Assembly: GCA_017527155.1 (NCBI GenBank)
Contig: JAFXQI010000001.1
Coordinates: 1-64,000, forward strand
Direction of reading: 5' to 3'
DNA from: Kiritimatiellia bacterium
GTDB lineage: Bacteria > Verrucomicrobiota > Kiritimatiellia > CAIQIC01 > Lenti-01
Length of the DNA: 64,000 nucleotides
A model generated the notes under the pieces. The model saw only the letters and a program-made list of their open reading frames with translations. It had not been told where the DNA came from and made no database searches. Position 1 is the first letter of the stretch; every line of letters starts with the position of its first letter. Shown here piece after piece: positions 15,408-24,378 of this stretch. Position numbers and translations under genes: made by a program.

Positions 15408-16399
15408 CGACGCCTCCACCCTTCGAGCAGGAGGGACGCCTGGATTGCCAGGCTGGTGGCATGTCCCGGATGGGGGGTCCGCAACCCGAGCTTGTGCGGC
15501 GGGCGGCCGGGGTCGCGGCCGGTGAGCTCCCGCATGAGCTGTGCGAAGCGGGCCCGGTGCGGCGCGGCCTTCGCGAGGAACGCGGCCCGGACCTTCCGCG
15601 GATCGGGCCGGTGCGCGGCCCAATGGGCGATGCCTTCGGCAATGGCATCGGAATCGGGTTCGACCCGCCGCACGTATTCTTCGGGATAGAGCACGTCCCG
15701 CCCCCCCAGCGCCGGCGTGTCCACCACCGGCAGGCCGCAGAGCAGGTACTCGGCGGAAGCAAAACAGGCCCCTTCCACCGCGGACAGCGCCAGCCCGCAC
15801 TTCGCCCGGGAGAGCAGCAGCGATATCTTCGCCCCGGAGAAGGCCGGCATCCAGCGCGCCGCGGCGAACTTCGCGCGGATTCCTTCGGCATACTCCCGTT
15901 CCGCCGGACGTACCGACGCCCCCAGGAACAGCAGGCGCGGCGCCAGCTCCGCCGGAATCAGCCCGTGGCGCTTGAACGGCGTCAGCCGCGCGATGTACGC
16001 CGCGTCGTACGGCCGTTCGCCCCCCGCAAACGGCCGGAAACGGCGCTCGTCGAGGAACGCGTTCTGGTGGATGGCCCGGATTTCCATCCCGGCCCGTTCC
16101 AGCGCCGCGCATTCGGCAGCGGAATTGCAGAGCACGACCAGGCGCGCCGCCGGCGCAGCCTCGCGGAAGGCCCCCGCGGCAGCGGCAAGATTGCCCACCG
16201 ATTCCGGCGTCTCGCACTCCCATCCCAATTGCACCAGCATGGAGGAATCCGGATTCAGCCGGACGAACCGCTCGAACGATTCCCGGTTCCGGATGAAGTC
16301 CGATTCGTAGGCGATGACGACGGCGGGACGTCGGTTCAGCAGGCAGGCGGAGCGATCGGCAATCATCGCTTGCAGGGTCGGAAGAGGATTCGGGTTCAT
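15404..16399 (-). CDS. GT-B fold glycosyltransferase
   Basis: A 331-residue protein with the C-terminal signature of GT-B retaining enzymes: EGACFASAEYLLCGLPVVDTPALGG (E-x7-E type; key residues Glu, Glu and the GLPVV loop). AYIARLTPFKRHGLI resembles the usual R/K-K substrate loop. The N-terminal half is short, so a compact GT-B or a divergent donor-binding domain is likely. The ATG at 16399 opens the conserved region. It is coupled by a 4-nt overlap to the GT25 gene and follows the acyltransferase by 72 nt. Donor and acceptor are unknown. Confidence 0.75.
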   Translation of the reverse strand: MNPNPLPTLQAMIADRSACLLNRRPAVVIAYESDFIRNRESFERFVRLNPDSSMLVQLGWECETPESVGNLAAAAGAFREAAPAARLVVLCNSAAECAALERAGMEIRAIHQNAFLDERRFRPFAGGERPYDAAYIARLTPFKRHGLIPAELAPRLLFLGASVRPAEREYAEGIRAKFAAARWMPAFSGAKISLLLSRAKCGLALSAVEGACFASAEYLLCGLPVVDTPALGGRDVLYPEEYVRRVEPDSDAIAEGIAHWAAHRPDPRKVRAAFLAKAAPHRARFAQLMRELTGRDPGRPPHKLGLRTPHPGHATSLAIQASLLLEGWRRR

Positions 16400-16471
16400 G
16401 GCAGAATCTCCCGGGATGGATGGACCGGGAAGGCGCGGCGGACCGGATGGCTGGCACGGAGGGCGCCCATT

Positions 16472-17533
16472 TCACCGGCCTCCGAACGCGAACGAGGAAA
16501 AACGGGGGAAGAACCGGTGCAGGGCGAGGGCGGCCGCGAGCGCCACGCCGAAACCGGAGAGGTATTTGAAGACCAGGACGGCACAGCCCGTCTTCCCGTG
16601 GATCGCGGCGAGGAGGAGCCGCAGCACGAACACGTGCAGCAGGTACACCGCGAACGTGCAATCGGTCAGGCGCTTGGGCCAGCGGACCGCCGGCATCGCC
16701 CGCCACGCGCCCAGCAGGGCCGCCGGCAGGAAAAAGGCGTGCACCGCATCCGCCCCCGCCATCCCCCGCGCGAGCATCCACCGCGAAAACACGAGCCCGG
16801 CGAAACCCGCCCCCCCCGCCACCGCGGCCAGCCGGCCTTCCGGGAGCCGCGCCCCGGACAGCGCCAGCCAGGCCCCCGCCGCGAAGAACGACAGGCCCTG
16901 CACCGACACGAACCGGTTCGCCAATCCGTCCGCCCAGGCCGGCAGGACGCCCGACAGGCACCCCACGGAGAGCACGGAGAGCAGTGCGGGCACACCGGCC
17001 CCGGACCGCCGCAGGAGCCGGAACAGCAGCGGACTGGCCAGCACGAACAGCAGCAGGCTCCGCAGGAACCACAGGGACACGGAGAACGGTTCCCGGAACG
17101 GATGGAGCCCCGCGAACGCGAGTGCGTCCCAGCCGGCCGGAAGGCCGGTCCACAGTCCGGTTCCCTCCCGCCAATTGCCCTGCATGGCCAGCAGGACGGC
17201 GAACACGTCCCAGACGGCCAGCCAGAACAGGTAGGGCAGGGCGAGGGTATGCCACCGTTTGCCCACCGCCCGTTTCCACCAGCCCGGTTCCCCCGCGCGC
17301 CGGGCCAGGAAGAACCCGGCAACGGCGAAGTAGAAGGGGACCGCCAGCCGCCCGAACACGCCCGCCGTCATCCGGAAGAACCACCAGTCCGCCTGCGCCG
17401 GATCCCGCGGCGCGGGCTGGCCCGAATGGACCATCGTGACGAAGAACGCGCAGACCAGCCCGAACGCGGCGATTTTCCGGGAGGTCGCCTCGTCCAGGGG
17501 CGCCGGGAGGACCGGATGGACCGACGGGGTCAT
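16472..17533 (-). CDS. Acyltransferase 3 family membrane protein
   Basis: A 353-residue integral membrane protein of the acyltransferase 3 (OafA/WcaJ-side modification) family with about ten hydrophobic segments. AAFGLVCAFFVTMVHSGQP supplies the conserved membrane His. RLAVPFYFAVAGFFLARR is the diagnostic F-x-x-S/A-G-F-F loop. TDCTFAVYLLHVFVL near the C-terminus is typical of the family. It would O-acetylate or succinylate the polysaccharide repeat unit. The start at 17533 overlaps the stop of the ligase/polymerase gene as ATGA. Confidence 0.88.
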   Translation of the reverse strand: MTPSVHPVLPAPLDEATSRKIAAFGLVCAFFVTMVHSGQPAPRDPAQADWWFFRMTAGVFGRLAVPFYFAVAGFFLARRAGEPGWWKRAVGKRWHTLALPYLFWLAVWDVFAVLLAMQGNWREGTGLWTGLPAGWDALAFAGLHPFREPFSVSLWFLRSLLLFVLASPLLFRLLRRSGAGVPALLSVLSVGCLSGVLPAWADGLANRFVSVQGLSFFAAGAWLALSGARLPEGRLAAVAGGAGFAGLVFSRWMLARGMAGADAVHAFFLPAALLGAWRAMPAVRWPKRLTDCTFAVYLLHVFVLRLLLAAIHGKTGCAVLVFKYLSGFGVALAAALALHRFFPRFSSFAFGGR

Positions 17534-18876
17534 GCCGCCATCCCCGCCGGTTCCCGCTGCGGTTTCTCCGTCCGCAGGTGCGCGATCAGGGCGAAACAGA
17601 ACACCAGGAAAAACATCCCCAGCTTCTGCCGCAACACCCATTCCAGGGTGCTCTGCAGGTAGTCGGCCGAAAAACCGCCCAGCAAGCCGGCCGGGACGAA
17701 CCGCCACCGCGAGTCCCGCAGCCGGAGGAGGAGCCGCAGGCACGCGGCCCAGTGCCAGGCGAACCAGACCAGCATCGCCACGAGCGCCGGAATCCCGCAT
17801 TCCGCGCCCACCAGCAGGTACACCGTCTCCACGAGCCCCTTGTAGTTCAGCTCGCGGCCCATCGCGTTCCCTGCCCGTTCCTGGTACGGATGCCGGTCCT
17901 GGTCCATGTTGAGAATCCAGTTGTTGATGCCCACGCCCGCCCAGGGATGCTCCTTCATCATCTCCCACGCGCAGTGGGCCAGCGCGATTCGCGTGTCGCG
18001 CGACGCCTGCTTGGTCCGCGAGTCTTCGGTGACCGTGAACCGCGCCGCCAGATGGGGCCAGATCGCGACCAGGCCCAGCAGTCCGACGAAAACCATCGGC
18101 CACAGCCGCGGCAGGACCCGGTTCCACGAGCGCGTGCCCGCCAGGGAACCCAGGACCGCCAGGCCGTATCCGATCGGCAGGACCGCAATCGCGCCGCGCG
18201 AATAGGACCACATCGTGGAGAGCGCTGCGCACGCGAAGGCGGCCCCGCACAGGAGGCCCAGCCGGTCCCGGAGGCCCAGCTGGAGATATCCGGCGAAGAA
18301 CATCGGCCCGAGCAGGTTCATCGCCATCCCCATCCCGTTGCGGTGCGAAAAGAATCCCCGCGCCTGGTACACCCCACCGTAGTGCTGGAGCAGCACCTCC
18401 ACGAAATTGGCCAGCGTGAAGAACGCCAGCATCTTCACGGCGACATCCTTCGCCCCCGTTGCGGCGAGATAGCCGTACACCGAGTGCCAGACCAGGAACA
18501 GCATCAGCATCTTCCACACCTCGAACCACGCGACGAGCCCGTCGTCCGCGTTCCGGATGCCCGGCAGGCACAGCAGGAAATACAGCGCATAGAGGCGGAT
18601 TCCGCCTTCCGGCAGCGGCCGCTGCATCCGTCCCCTCATGGCCAAAGCCAGGACGATCAGGAGGGCGGTCAGGTAGAGCAGACTCACTTCCATCCCCCTG
18701 GACGTCCCCCGGTAGGTCGCGTTGGAAAAGAAGACGATGTTCGTTTCGGCCGACTTGCACAACCCCAGCACCATCGCGTAGAACGCCCAGCCGATCCACT
18801 GCCGGTTCAGCGAAAGCAGGGCCGCGAACAGCGGCAGCACGGCCGCCAGCGACCAGAATACCAGGTATTTCAGCAC
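17530..18876 (-). CDS. O-antigen ligase/polymerase-like membrane protein (Wzy-C family)
   Basis: A 448-residue protein with about 11 membrane segments. The large periplasmic-loop region has ARGFFSHRNGMGMAMNL and later MMKEHPWAGVGINNW, which are the H-R-N-x-x-G and H-P-x-x-G-x-G motifs of WaaL/Wzy-C proteins. In a cluster with a flippase, a chain-length protein and an outer-membrane exporter it most likely polymerises the lipid-linked repeat units (Wzy function) rather than ligating O-antigen to lipid A. That choice is inferred from context. It overlaps the acyltransferase gene by 4 nt and follows the Wza-like gene by 69 nt. Confidence 0.85.
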   Translation of the reverse strand: MLKYLVFWSLAAVLPLFAALLSLNRQWIGWAFYAMVLGLCKSAETNIVFFSNATYRGTSRGMEVSLLYLTALLIVLALAMRGRMQRPLPEGGIRLYALYFLLCLPGIRNADDGLVAWFEVWKMLMLFLVWHSVYGYLAATGAKDVAVKMLAFFTLANFVEVLLQHYGGVYQARGFFSHRNGMGMAMNLLGPMFFAGYLQLGLRDRLGLLCGAAFACAALSTMWSYSRGAIAVLPIGYGLAVLGSLAGTRSWNRVLPRLWPMVFVGLLGLVAIWPHLAARFTVTEDSRTKQASRDTRIALAHCAWEMMKEHPWAGVGINNWILNMDQDRHPYQERAGNAMGRELNYKGLVETVYLLVGAECGIPALVAMLVWFAWHWAACLRLLLRLRDSRWRFVPAGLLGGFSADYLQSTLEWVLRQKLGMFFLVFCFALIAHLRTEKPQREPAGMAA

Positions 18877-18945
18877 CGCGACCTCCCCCGCGGGCTGTCC
18901 GCGTGCCGTTCCGATGTCCGTTCCCGCCGCATCGCCGTCGTCCCG

Positions 18946-20025
18946 CTAGTCCACCCAGGCCGTTACCTTGGAGGTGAGCAGATTGAGCAACTGTGCCGTG
19001 GGGAACAGCTTCCGCACGAACACGTTGTATTCGGAGAGGTTGTCTTTCGGCACGTACACGATGTCGTCCGGCTGCAGGTAGACGTTCTTGCACTTCCCGA
19101 TCAGGATGCCGTCCACGTCCACCTTGTACATCTTGGGATTGGCGAGGCCGTCGCGGATGATGATCACATGGCTCCAGTGGTTGTCCTTCATCCAGCCGCA
19201 GTCGGTCAGCGTCTCGATCAGCCCCATCGGCGCCTGGTAGAGGCGCTTCTGGGGATTCGCGATCTCGCCGCATACCGTTACGCTTCCTTCCATGCGCTGG
19301 GCGATGAAGATGTAGTCGCTCTTGCGGACCAGGATGTTGTCCAGCGGATCGCCCTTCTCGATGGCCCGCTGGAAATCCACCGGCAGGATCTGCCCTTCGC
19401 GGACCAGGATGGAGTGTTCCAGGTCGGCCACGTCGATGGTGATTCCGTGGAACAGCCGGACGGCCGTTCCGCCCGCCAAGGCGTAGGCGTCCGCCAGGCG
19501 GGTCGAGGCGGAGATGTTGTAAAGGCCGGGATCGGCGCAGGCTCCCGAAACGGTGATGGTTTCGCTGTCCACTTCCAGCACCGTGACCCCGACGACCGGG
19601 TGCTTGATGTAGGGGGCCAGGCCTTTCTCGATGGCATCGCGCGCTTCGATGATCGTCCGGCCCGCCACGTCCACCTGGCCCAGGAACAGCATGCCCACGC
19701 TCCCGTCGGGACTCACCCTCGTCGTCACGTCCAGCTCGCTGTTGCCGTAGACGCGGATCTCGATCTTGTCTCCGGCGTTCACCCGGTACGGTGGCTGTTC
19801 TTCCTCCCAGAGGGCTTTCAGGAATTCGACTCGCTTGCGCTCCGTCTCCGCATCGCGGCCCGTGGTTTCCAGCACGGCGTTGCTGTTCTCGAGGTCCCAG
19901 TTCAGGGCTTCGCTGTAGTTGCTCGTCCAGCGGTCGGAATAGCATCCCCCCAGCCCGAGTGCCAGCAGGGCTGCCGTCCATGTGCGCCGGGCTGTCCGGA
20001 GAATCTTCCTGCTCGACCTCACCAT
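18946..20025 (-). CDS. Polysaccharide export outer-membrane lipoprotein (Wza/OPX family)
   Basis: A 359-residue lipoprotein. The signal sequence ends in the lipobox LGLGGC with Cys28. The export domain begins with PPYRVNAGDKIEIRVYGNSEL (Poly_export, from about 78), followed by RVSPDGSVGMLFLGQVDVAG. Two or more SLBB-type domains follow (ITVSGACADPGLYNI and VTVCGEIANPQKRLY). It would form the outer-membrane channel for the capsule or exopolysaccharide. The start overlaps the end of the chain-length gene by 7 nt. No clear C-terminal amphipathic Wza helix was seen, so the pore-closing element may differ from E. coli Wza. Confidence 0.9.
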   Translation of the reverse strand: MVRSSRKILRTARRTWTAALLALGLGGCYSDRWTSNYSEALNWDLENSNAVLETTGRDAETERKRVEFLKALWEEEQPPYRVNAGDKIEIRVYGNSELDVTTRVSPDGSVGMLFLGQVDVAGRTIIEARDAIEKGLAPYIKHPVVGVTVLEVDSETITVSGACADPGLYNISASTRLADAYALAGGTAVRLFHGITIDVADLEHSILVREGQILPVDFQRAIEKGDPLDNILVRKSDYIFIAQRMEGSVTVCGEIANPQKRLYQAPMGLIETLTDCGWMKDNHWSHVIIIRDGLANPKMYKVDVDGILIGKCKNVYLQPDDIVYVPKDNLSEYNVFVRKLFPTAQLLNLLTSKVTAWVD

Positions 20026-21998
20026 CGGCTTTCCTCCAGTTCCTTGCGCACGACCCTGCCGCGGGCCCCGGTCACCAACCCCATCATCGGCTTCTCCGCC
20101 GCCTGCGCCAGGCGCCGCACGTACGCCAGTTCGGACCGGCGCGTCCGGTTCGCCCCCACCAGCAGCAGGGCCGCGTCGCACACGCCCAGCAGCTGCGCCA
20201 TGAAGTCGCCCCCGTGCCGCAGCCCGCCGTGGATCGCCACGAAAATGCAGTCGAATTCCTCCCGCAGCGCCGCCAGATCCGCCTTGAACATCTGCAGTTC
20301 CGTCGGCGCGAGGGAGTAGCGGTTGAGGACCGGGAACCAGCCGCGGGCACCCTGCCGCACCGTGTTGAGCATCGTCTCCGTTTCGTCCTCCGGGATGCCG
20401 CCGCCCTCCTGCGGGACCACCGTCAGGAAGAACGGCCGCGTGCCGGCCATGGAAAGGGACCATTCGAGGGACTCGTCGAACTTCGGCTGCGGTTTGGCCC
20501 CCTTCATGCGGCAGACCAGCACGACCTTCGCCGATTCCGTCGCCTCGATGAAATGGTTCGCGATCACCCCGACCGCCTCCTGCACGCGGTCCTGCCGCAT
20601 CGCCCACCGGCCCGGCAGCGAGCCGAGCACCCGGATGTCCCCGTGCGCCCCCAGCTCCCCTGCGCCGCGCACCCGGCCGAAAAACAGGCCGATCGCCACC
20701 GTCCACAGCGCCAGCGCCATCGTGCATCCCGCCGCGGCGATGCCCGCCAGCACGAAGTTGTCCGGCCGGAAGGGGTCCGCCTGGCTCGCGTTGGCGGCCC
20801 GCTCGATCTGCGCCAGGTCCCGTCCCGCGCTCTCTTGCAATTCCTTCATGCCCGCGATTTCCGCATCCATGGCATCCAGACCACGTGCCAGCTCCGCCTT
20901 CCGGGCGGTCAGCACCGCCACCTGGGGTGCGATGTCGGACAGGGCCTCCGCGCGCGCTTCGTTCCGGGCCAGCGTCTCCCCGATGTCGGCGCGCGCTTCG
21001 TGGAGGGCCTCCAGCCGCGTCGTCGCGTCCAGCAACGACATCTGCGCTTTCTCCAGCTGCTCCATGCCCCCCACTCCGGGATCGATCCCGCCGCATTCCT
21101 CCACGATCGCACGGTATTTCTCCTCCAGCTCCGCCCGGTCCTCCAGCTTGCCCATCACCCGGGGGTTCAGGTCCGTGTAGATCTGGCGCAGCTTCGCGAT
21201 TTCCCCGTCCAGCGCTTCGATCGACGAGCGCAGTTTCCGCAGCTCCGGGCCGCGCGCCAGGATGGCCGCCGTCGCTTCGCCGTCCTGCCCGTTCTCCACC
21301 GCCTCGCGGGCCTTTTCCGTGGCCGCGATGTCCACGTCCAGCATCATGGCGTTCCGGCGCTGTTCGCTGATCAGCGACATCAGCGATGCAAGCGTCTCCA
21401 CCGGCGCGTCGGTTCCCGCCCGGGTCCGGAGGGCGACCAGGTCTTCCTCGAGCTTTGCCAGCTCTTCGCGCATGGACGCCTTGCGTTCCTCGCTGGCCGT
21501 GCCCCAGCGCAGCAGGTCCGCCGTCCGCCGCACCCCGTACTCCGCCACCAGCGTGTCCGCGTATGCGTTGACCTTCCGCACCGCCGCGTCCCGGCTGCCG
21601 CTCTTCGCCGTCAGCGTGTACACGTTGCTCGGCTTGTTTTCCTGCTTGATGTTCAGGTCCACGGCCAGCCTTGCCCGCTCTCCGGGCGGAAGGGGCAGGT
21701 TTTCGCCGGCCTTCCGCTTGAGCGACCGCCGTTCCAGCACCCGGTACAGCTGCTTGTCCCCCATCGACGGTACCTTCCCCTCCCCGTGCGGGATGTACAT
21801 CAGCCGCGTCTCCGCCACGTAGCGTTCCGGGCTCTTGGCGGAATGTTGGACCACGAACCATGCAAAACCGAGGAACAAGACGGAAAACACGAGAATGAAC
21901 AGCCAAATCCATTTCAGCACGATGCCGAGCGAGACCTTCCCCAGCGCGCTGACCTTGCGCAATCGTTCCCGTTCTTCTGCTGTCAGTTCTTCGGCCAT
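20019..21998 (-). CDS. Chain-length determinant (Wzz) protein with a degenerate tyrosine-kinase domain
   Basis: A 659-residue protein. A membrane segment (about 24-50) precedes a periplasmic Wzz region and long coiled coils (about 165-410). A second membrane segment (about 440-465) precedes a cytoplasmic domain at the BY-kinase position. That domain has lost the kinase motifs. Where Walker A (GEGKS/T) belongs it reads AKVVLVCRMKGAKPQPKFDE. The Walker A' Asp pair is replaced by FFLTVVPQEGG, and Walker B reads FDCIFVAIHGG. There is no C-terminal tyrosine cluster. I therefore call it a polysaccharide co-polymerase with a pseudokinase domain. It is the first gene of the minus-strand polysaccharide operon. 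Confidence 0.85.
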   Translation of the reverse strand: MAEELTAEERERLRKVSALGKVSLGIVLKWIWLFILVFSVLFLGFAWFVVQHSAKSPERYVAETRLMYIPHGEGKVPSMGDKQLYRVLERRSLKRKAGENLPLPPGERARLAVDLNIKQENKPSNVYTLTAKSGSRDAAVRKVNAYADTLVAEYGVRRTADLLRWGTASEERKASMREELAKLEEDLVALRTRAGTDAPVETLASLMSLISEQRRNAMMLDVDIAATEKAREAVENGQDGEATAAILARGPELRKLRSSIEALDGEIAKLRQIYTDLNPRVMGKLEDRAELEEKYRAIVEECGGIDPGVGGMEQLEKAQMSLLDATTRLEALHEARADIGETLARNEARAEALSDIAPQVAVLTARKAELARGLDAMDAEIAGMKELQESAGRDLAQIERAANASQADPFRPDNFVLAGIAAAGCTMALALWTVAIGLFFGRVRGAGELGAHGDIRVLGSLPGRWAMRQDRVQEAVGVIANHFIEATESAKVVLVCRMKGAKPQPKFDESLEWSLSMAGTRPFFLTVVPQEGGGIPEDETETMLNTVRQGARGWFPVLNRYSLAPTELQMFKADLAALREEFDCIFVAIHGGLRHGGDFMAQLLGVCDAALLLVGANRTRRSELAYVRRLAQAAEKPMMGLVTGARGRVVRKELEESRW

Positions 21999-22013
21999 GG
22001 CTTCAATCCCCCC

Positions 22014-22042
22014 ATCATGGCACGCTGTCCCCGGAAAATCAA
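22014..22042 (-). promoter_or_regulatory. Putative promoter of the polysaccharide operon
   Basis: On the minus strand, TTGATT (22037-22042), a 17-bp spacer and CATGAT (22014-22019). The -10 ends 15 nt before the ATG at 21998. A hairpin CCGTGC-AAA-GCACGG lies just upstream (about 22050-22064) and could be a weak end for mnmA or a regulator site. Confidence 0.4.
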
Positions 22043-22097
22043 CGTGTTTCCCGTGCTTTGCACGGAGTTCCGGCGGAGGGGCGTGCGGCCCGGTCCG

Positions 22098-23174
22098 TCA
22101 GTCCCGGTCCCGTCCCGCGATCGTCCCGCCGCCGAGGACCTCCTCCCCGCGGTAGAGGACCGCCGACTGGCCGGGGGCGGCGCCGCGCACGGCGTCGCCG
22201 GCGAAGCGGACGAGACCGCCGTCGGCGGTCCAGAACGCGTCCGCGGGTTCGCCGGTCGAGCGGATCTTGCAGGCGAGGGGACCGTCGGGGGGGCGCCGGC
22301 CGGAAATCCACGATTCGCCTTCGATGCGGATGGTGCGGCAGGCGGTTTCTTCCGCGTCGCCCACCACCACCTCGTTCCGGCACGCGTTGGTTTCCACCAC
22401 GTAGAGCTTGCGGCCGCCGCCCACGCCCAGGCCGCGGCGCTGGCCGACCGTGTAGTTCCAGAAGCCCCGGTGCGTGCCGAGGACCTTCCCCGACGTGTCC
22501 ACGATCTTCCCCTCCCGCGGCGCCTGCCCCAGCAGTTCGGCGTACTCGCCGCCGTAGAAATCCTGGCTGTCCGCCCGGTCCGCCGCCGCCAGGCCGCGCC
22601 TCCGCGCCTCCGCGCGCACCGCCTCCTTGGTCATGCCGCCGAGGGGGAACATCGCCATGGCCAGCTGCGCCTGGTCGAGGCGGTAGAGGAAATAGGACTG
22701 GTCCTTCCGGCGGTCCGCGCCGCGCAGCAGGTGCCACGCCCCGTCCGCGCCGCGTTCGGTCCGCGCGTAGTGGCCGGTCGCGAACCGGTCGAACTCCAGC
22801 CCCGACTCCCGTGCCAGCCGCGGCAGCAGCCCGAACTTCATCGCGGCGTTGCAGCGCACGCACGGATTGGGCGTCCGCCCGGCCAGGTATTCGCTCCGGA
22901 AGTGGTCCAGGATCGCGCGCTCGTACGCCTCCGAGCAGTCGAACGTCCGGTACGCGATCCCCAGCCGCGCGCACAGCGCCTCCGCCCGCTCGATGTCCTC
23001 CGCCTCGCCGGGACCGAAGCACGCGTCGCGGACCGGACCCGGCCCGGCCGGACGCCCCTCCTTCCAGAGCTTCATCGTCACGCCCACCACCTCGTGACCC
23101 GCTTCCGCCAGCAACGCCGCCGCCAGCGAGGAATCCACGCCGCCCGACAACCCGACCGCGATCTTCAGCTTCAT
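22098..23174 (-). CDS. mnmA: tRNA-specific 2-thiouridylase MnmA
   Basis: A 358-residue PP-loop ATPase that thiolates U34 of tRNAs for Lys, Glu and Gln. KIAVGLSGGVDSS (4-16) is the PP-loop, TPNPCVRCN holds the first catalytic cysteine in a C-x-x-C, and ATGHYART and GQRRGLGVGG are tRNA-binding signatures. The second catalytic cysteine expected in a D-S-x-x-I-C-F context is absent: the site reads ADSQDFYGGEY. An extra DACFGPGEAEDI segment is present near the N-terminus. These are features I associate with the iron-sulfur-dependent subtype, but that is an inference. The gene starts 1 nt after the stop of the GT4 gene and is probably co-transcribed with it. Confidence 0.92.
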   Translation of the reverse strand: MKLKIAVGLSGGVDSSLAAALLAEAGHEVVGVTMKLWKEGRPAGPGPVRDACFGPGEAEDIERAEALCARLGIAYRTFDCSEAYERAILDHFRSEYLAGRTPNPCVRCNAAMKFGLLPRLARESGLEFDRFATGHYARTERGADGAWHLLRGADRRKDQSYFLYRLDQAQLAMAMFPLGGMTKEAVRAEARRRGLAAADRADSQDFYGGEYAELLGQAPREGKIVDTSGKVLGTHRGFWNYTVGQRRGLGVGGGRKLYVVETNACRNEVVVGDAEETACRTIRIEGESWISGRRPPDGPLACKIRSTGEPADAFWTADGGLVRFAGDAVRGAAPGQSAVLYRGEEVLGGGTIAGRDRD

Positions 23175-23175
23175 C

Positions 23176-24378
23176 TCACAGGCTCCCGTAGAATGCGTCC
23201 AGCTTCCCCGCCAGCGCCCCCCATCCGTACTCCCGCGCCGCCGCCCGCCCCGCCGCGACCGCCGCCGCCCGCCATGCCGCGTCCGTCGCGATCCGCCGCA
23301 ACGCCGCGTCCAGCCCCGCCGCGTCGTCCGGCGCGAACCCGATCGCCGCCCCCGGATGCGCCGCCAGCAACCGCCCCAATCCCCCCGCCGTGCTCGCCGC
23401 CACCGGCACCCCCGCCGCCCACGCCTCCAGCACCGCGATGCCGAACGGCTCGTGCCGGCTCGCCAGCGCGAACGCGTCCGCCGCATGGTACTCCGCCGCC
23501 AGCTCCGCGCTCCCCGGCGGCAGCGCCCCCGGAATGGCCAGCCGTCCCGACACCCCCAGCTCCCGCGCGCGCGCTTCCAGCTCCGCCTTGTAGTCCGGCT
23601 GCGTCACCGGCCCCACCAGGCGCAGCGACATCCCCGGATTCCGCCCCAGCGCCTCCACCAGCGCCATCTGGTCCTTCTGCCGGTCGATCCGCGCCACGCA
23701 CAGGACGCGGAATGGATTTGCAATCGAGAGCAATCGACTGCCAGCGACTGCAATCGGTTTTCCGTCGAACCGCGCCGTGTCGACGCCATTGGGCAACCAC
23801 AGCACGTGCGGATGGCGTTGCCGCCAATGATCCGCCTCGTCTTCGCCCACGCACACGATCCCGTCCGCTCCCTCCGGCACCCGCCGGTTCCAGCCCAGTA
23901 CCAGCTCGACCGCCTTCCCCCACGGCACCCGCCGCCGCGTCGGCGCCCGCAGGTCCGCCGCTTCCGCCGCCGGCACGTTCGCCGCCCCGCCGTGGAGCGA
24001 AATCACGCACTTCGCCCCCGTCCGCTCGCCGGTGCGGATGCACAGCTCCGCGATCCGCCCCATCGCGTGGCAGTGGATGACGTCCGGCGCCCACTCCCGC
24101 AATGCCCGCCCCAGGCCCGGCACGAACGGATTCCCCCCCTTCCGGTCGAGCAGCGCCTTCAGTTCCCGCCCCATCGGCCACCACGGATAGACGGCGTGGA
24201 ACCGCCGGATCGGCAACCCCTCCCGCTCCTCCTCCGCCGGACCGCCCAGGGCGTCCGTCGCGAACAGGCGCACCTCGGTCCCCGCCGCCCGCTGCGCCTT
24301 CGCCAGATTCCACACCACCTGCTCCGTCCCGCCCCAGTCGGCGAACGACAGCCGCCGCAGCACGTGCGCGATCTTCAT
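23176..24378 (-). CDS. Family 4 glycosyltransferase
   Basis: A 400-residue GT-B retaining glycosyltransferase. MKIAHVLRRLSFADWGGTEQ is the N-terminal Gly-rich acceptor loop, VLWLPNGVDTARF and VLCVARIDRQKDQ are the linker and donor-site motifs, and RHEPFGIAVLEAWAAGVPV is the E-x7-E signature. I chose the ATG at 24378 rather than 24402 because GGAGAG lies 6 nt upstream of it. It likely works on a cell-surface glycan, but it is paired with mnmA rather than with the main polysaccharide operon. Substrates are unknown. Confidence 0.87.
   Translation of the reverse strand: MKIAHVLRRLSFADWGGTEQVVWNLAKAQRAAGTEVRLFATDALGGPAEEEREGLPIRRFHAVYPWWPMGRELKALLDRKGGNPFVPGLGRALREWAPDVIHCHAMGRIAELCIRTGERTGAKCVISLHGGAANVPAAEAADLRAPTRRRVPWGKAVELVLGWNRRVPEGADGIVCVGEDEADHWRQRHPHVLWLPNGVDTARFDGKPIAVAGSRLLSIANPFRVLCVARIDRQKDQMALVEALGRNPGMSLRLVGPVTQPDYKAELEARARELGVSGRLAIPGALPPGSAELAAEYHAADAFALASRHEPFGIAVLEAWAAGVPVAASTAGGLGRLLAAHPGAAIGFAPDDAAGLDAALRRIATDAAWRAAAVAAGRAAAREYGWGALAGKLDAFYGSL

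Noticed and set aside
22050-22064. Intrinsic terminator of mnmA
   Set aside because: The CCGTGC-AAA-GCACGG stem is perfect but no U-tract follows on the minus strand, so I kept it only as a possible site upstream of the polysaccharide operon.
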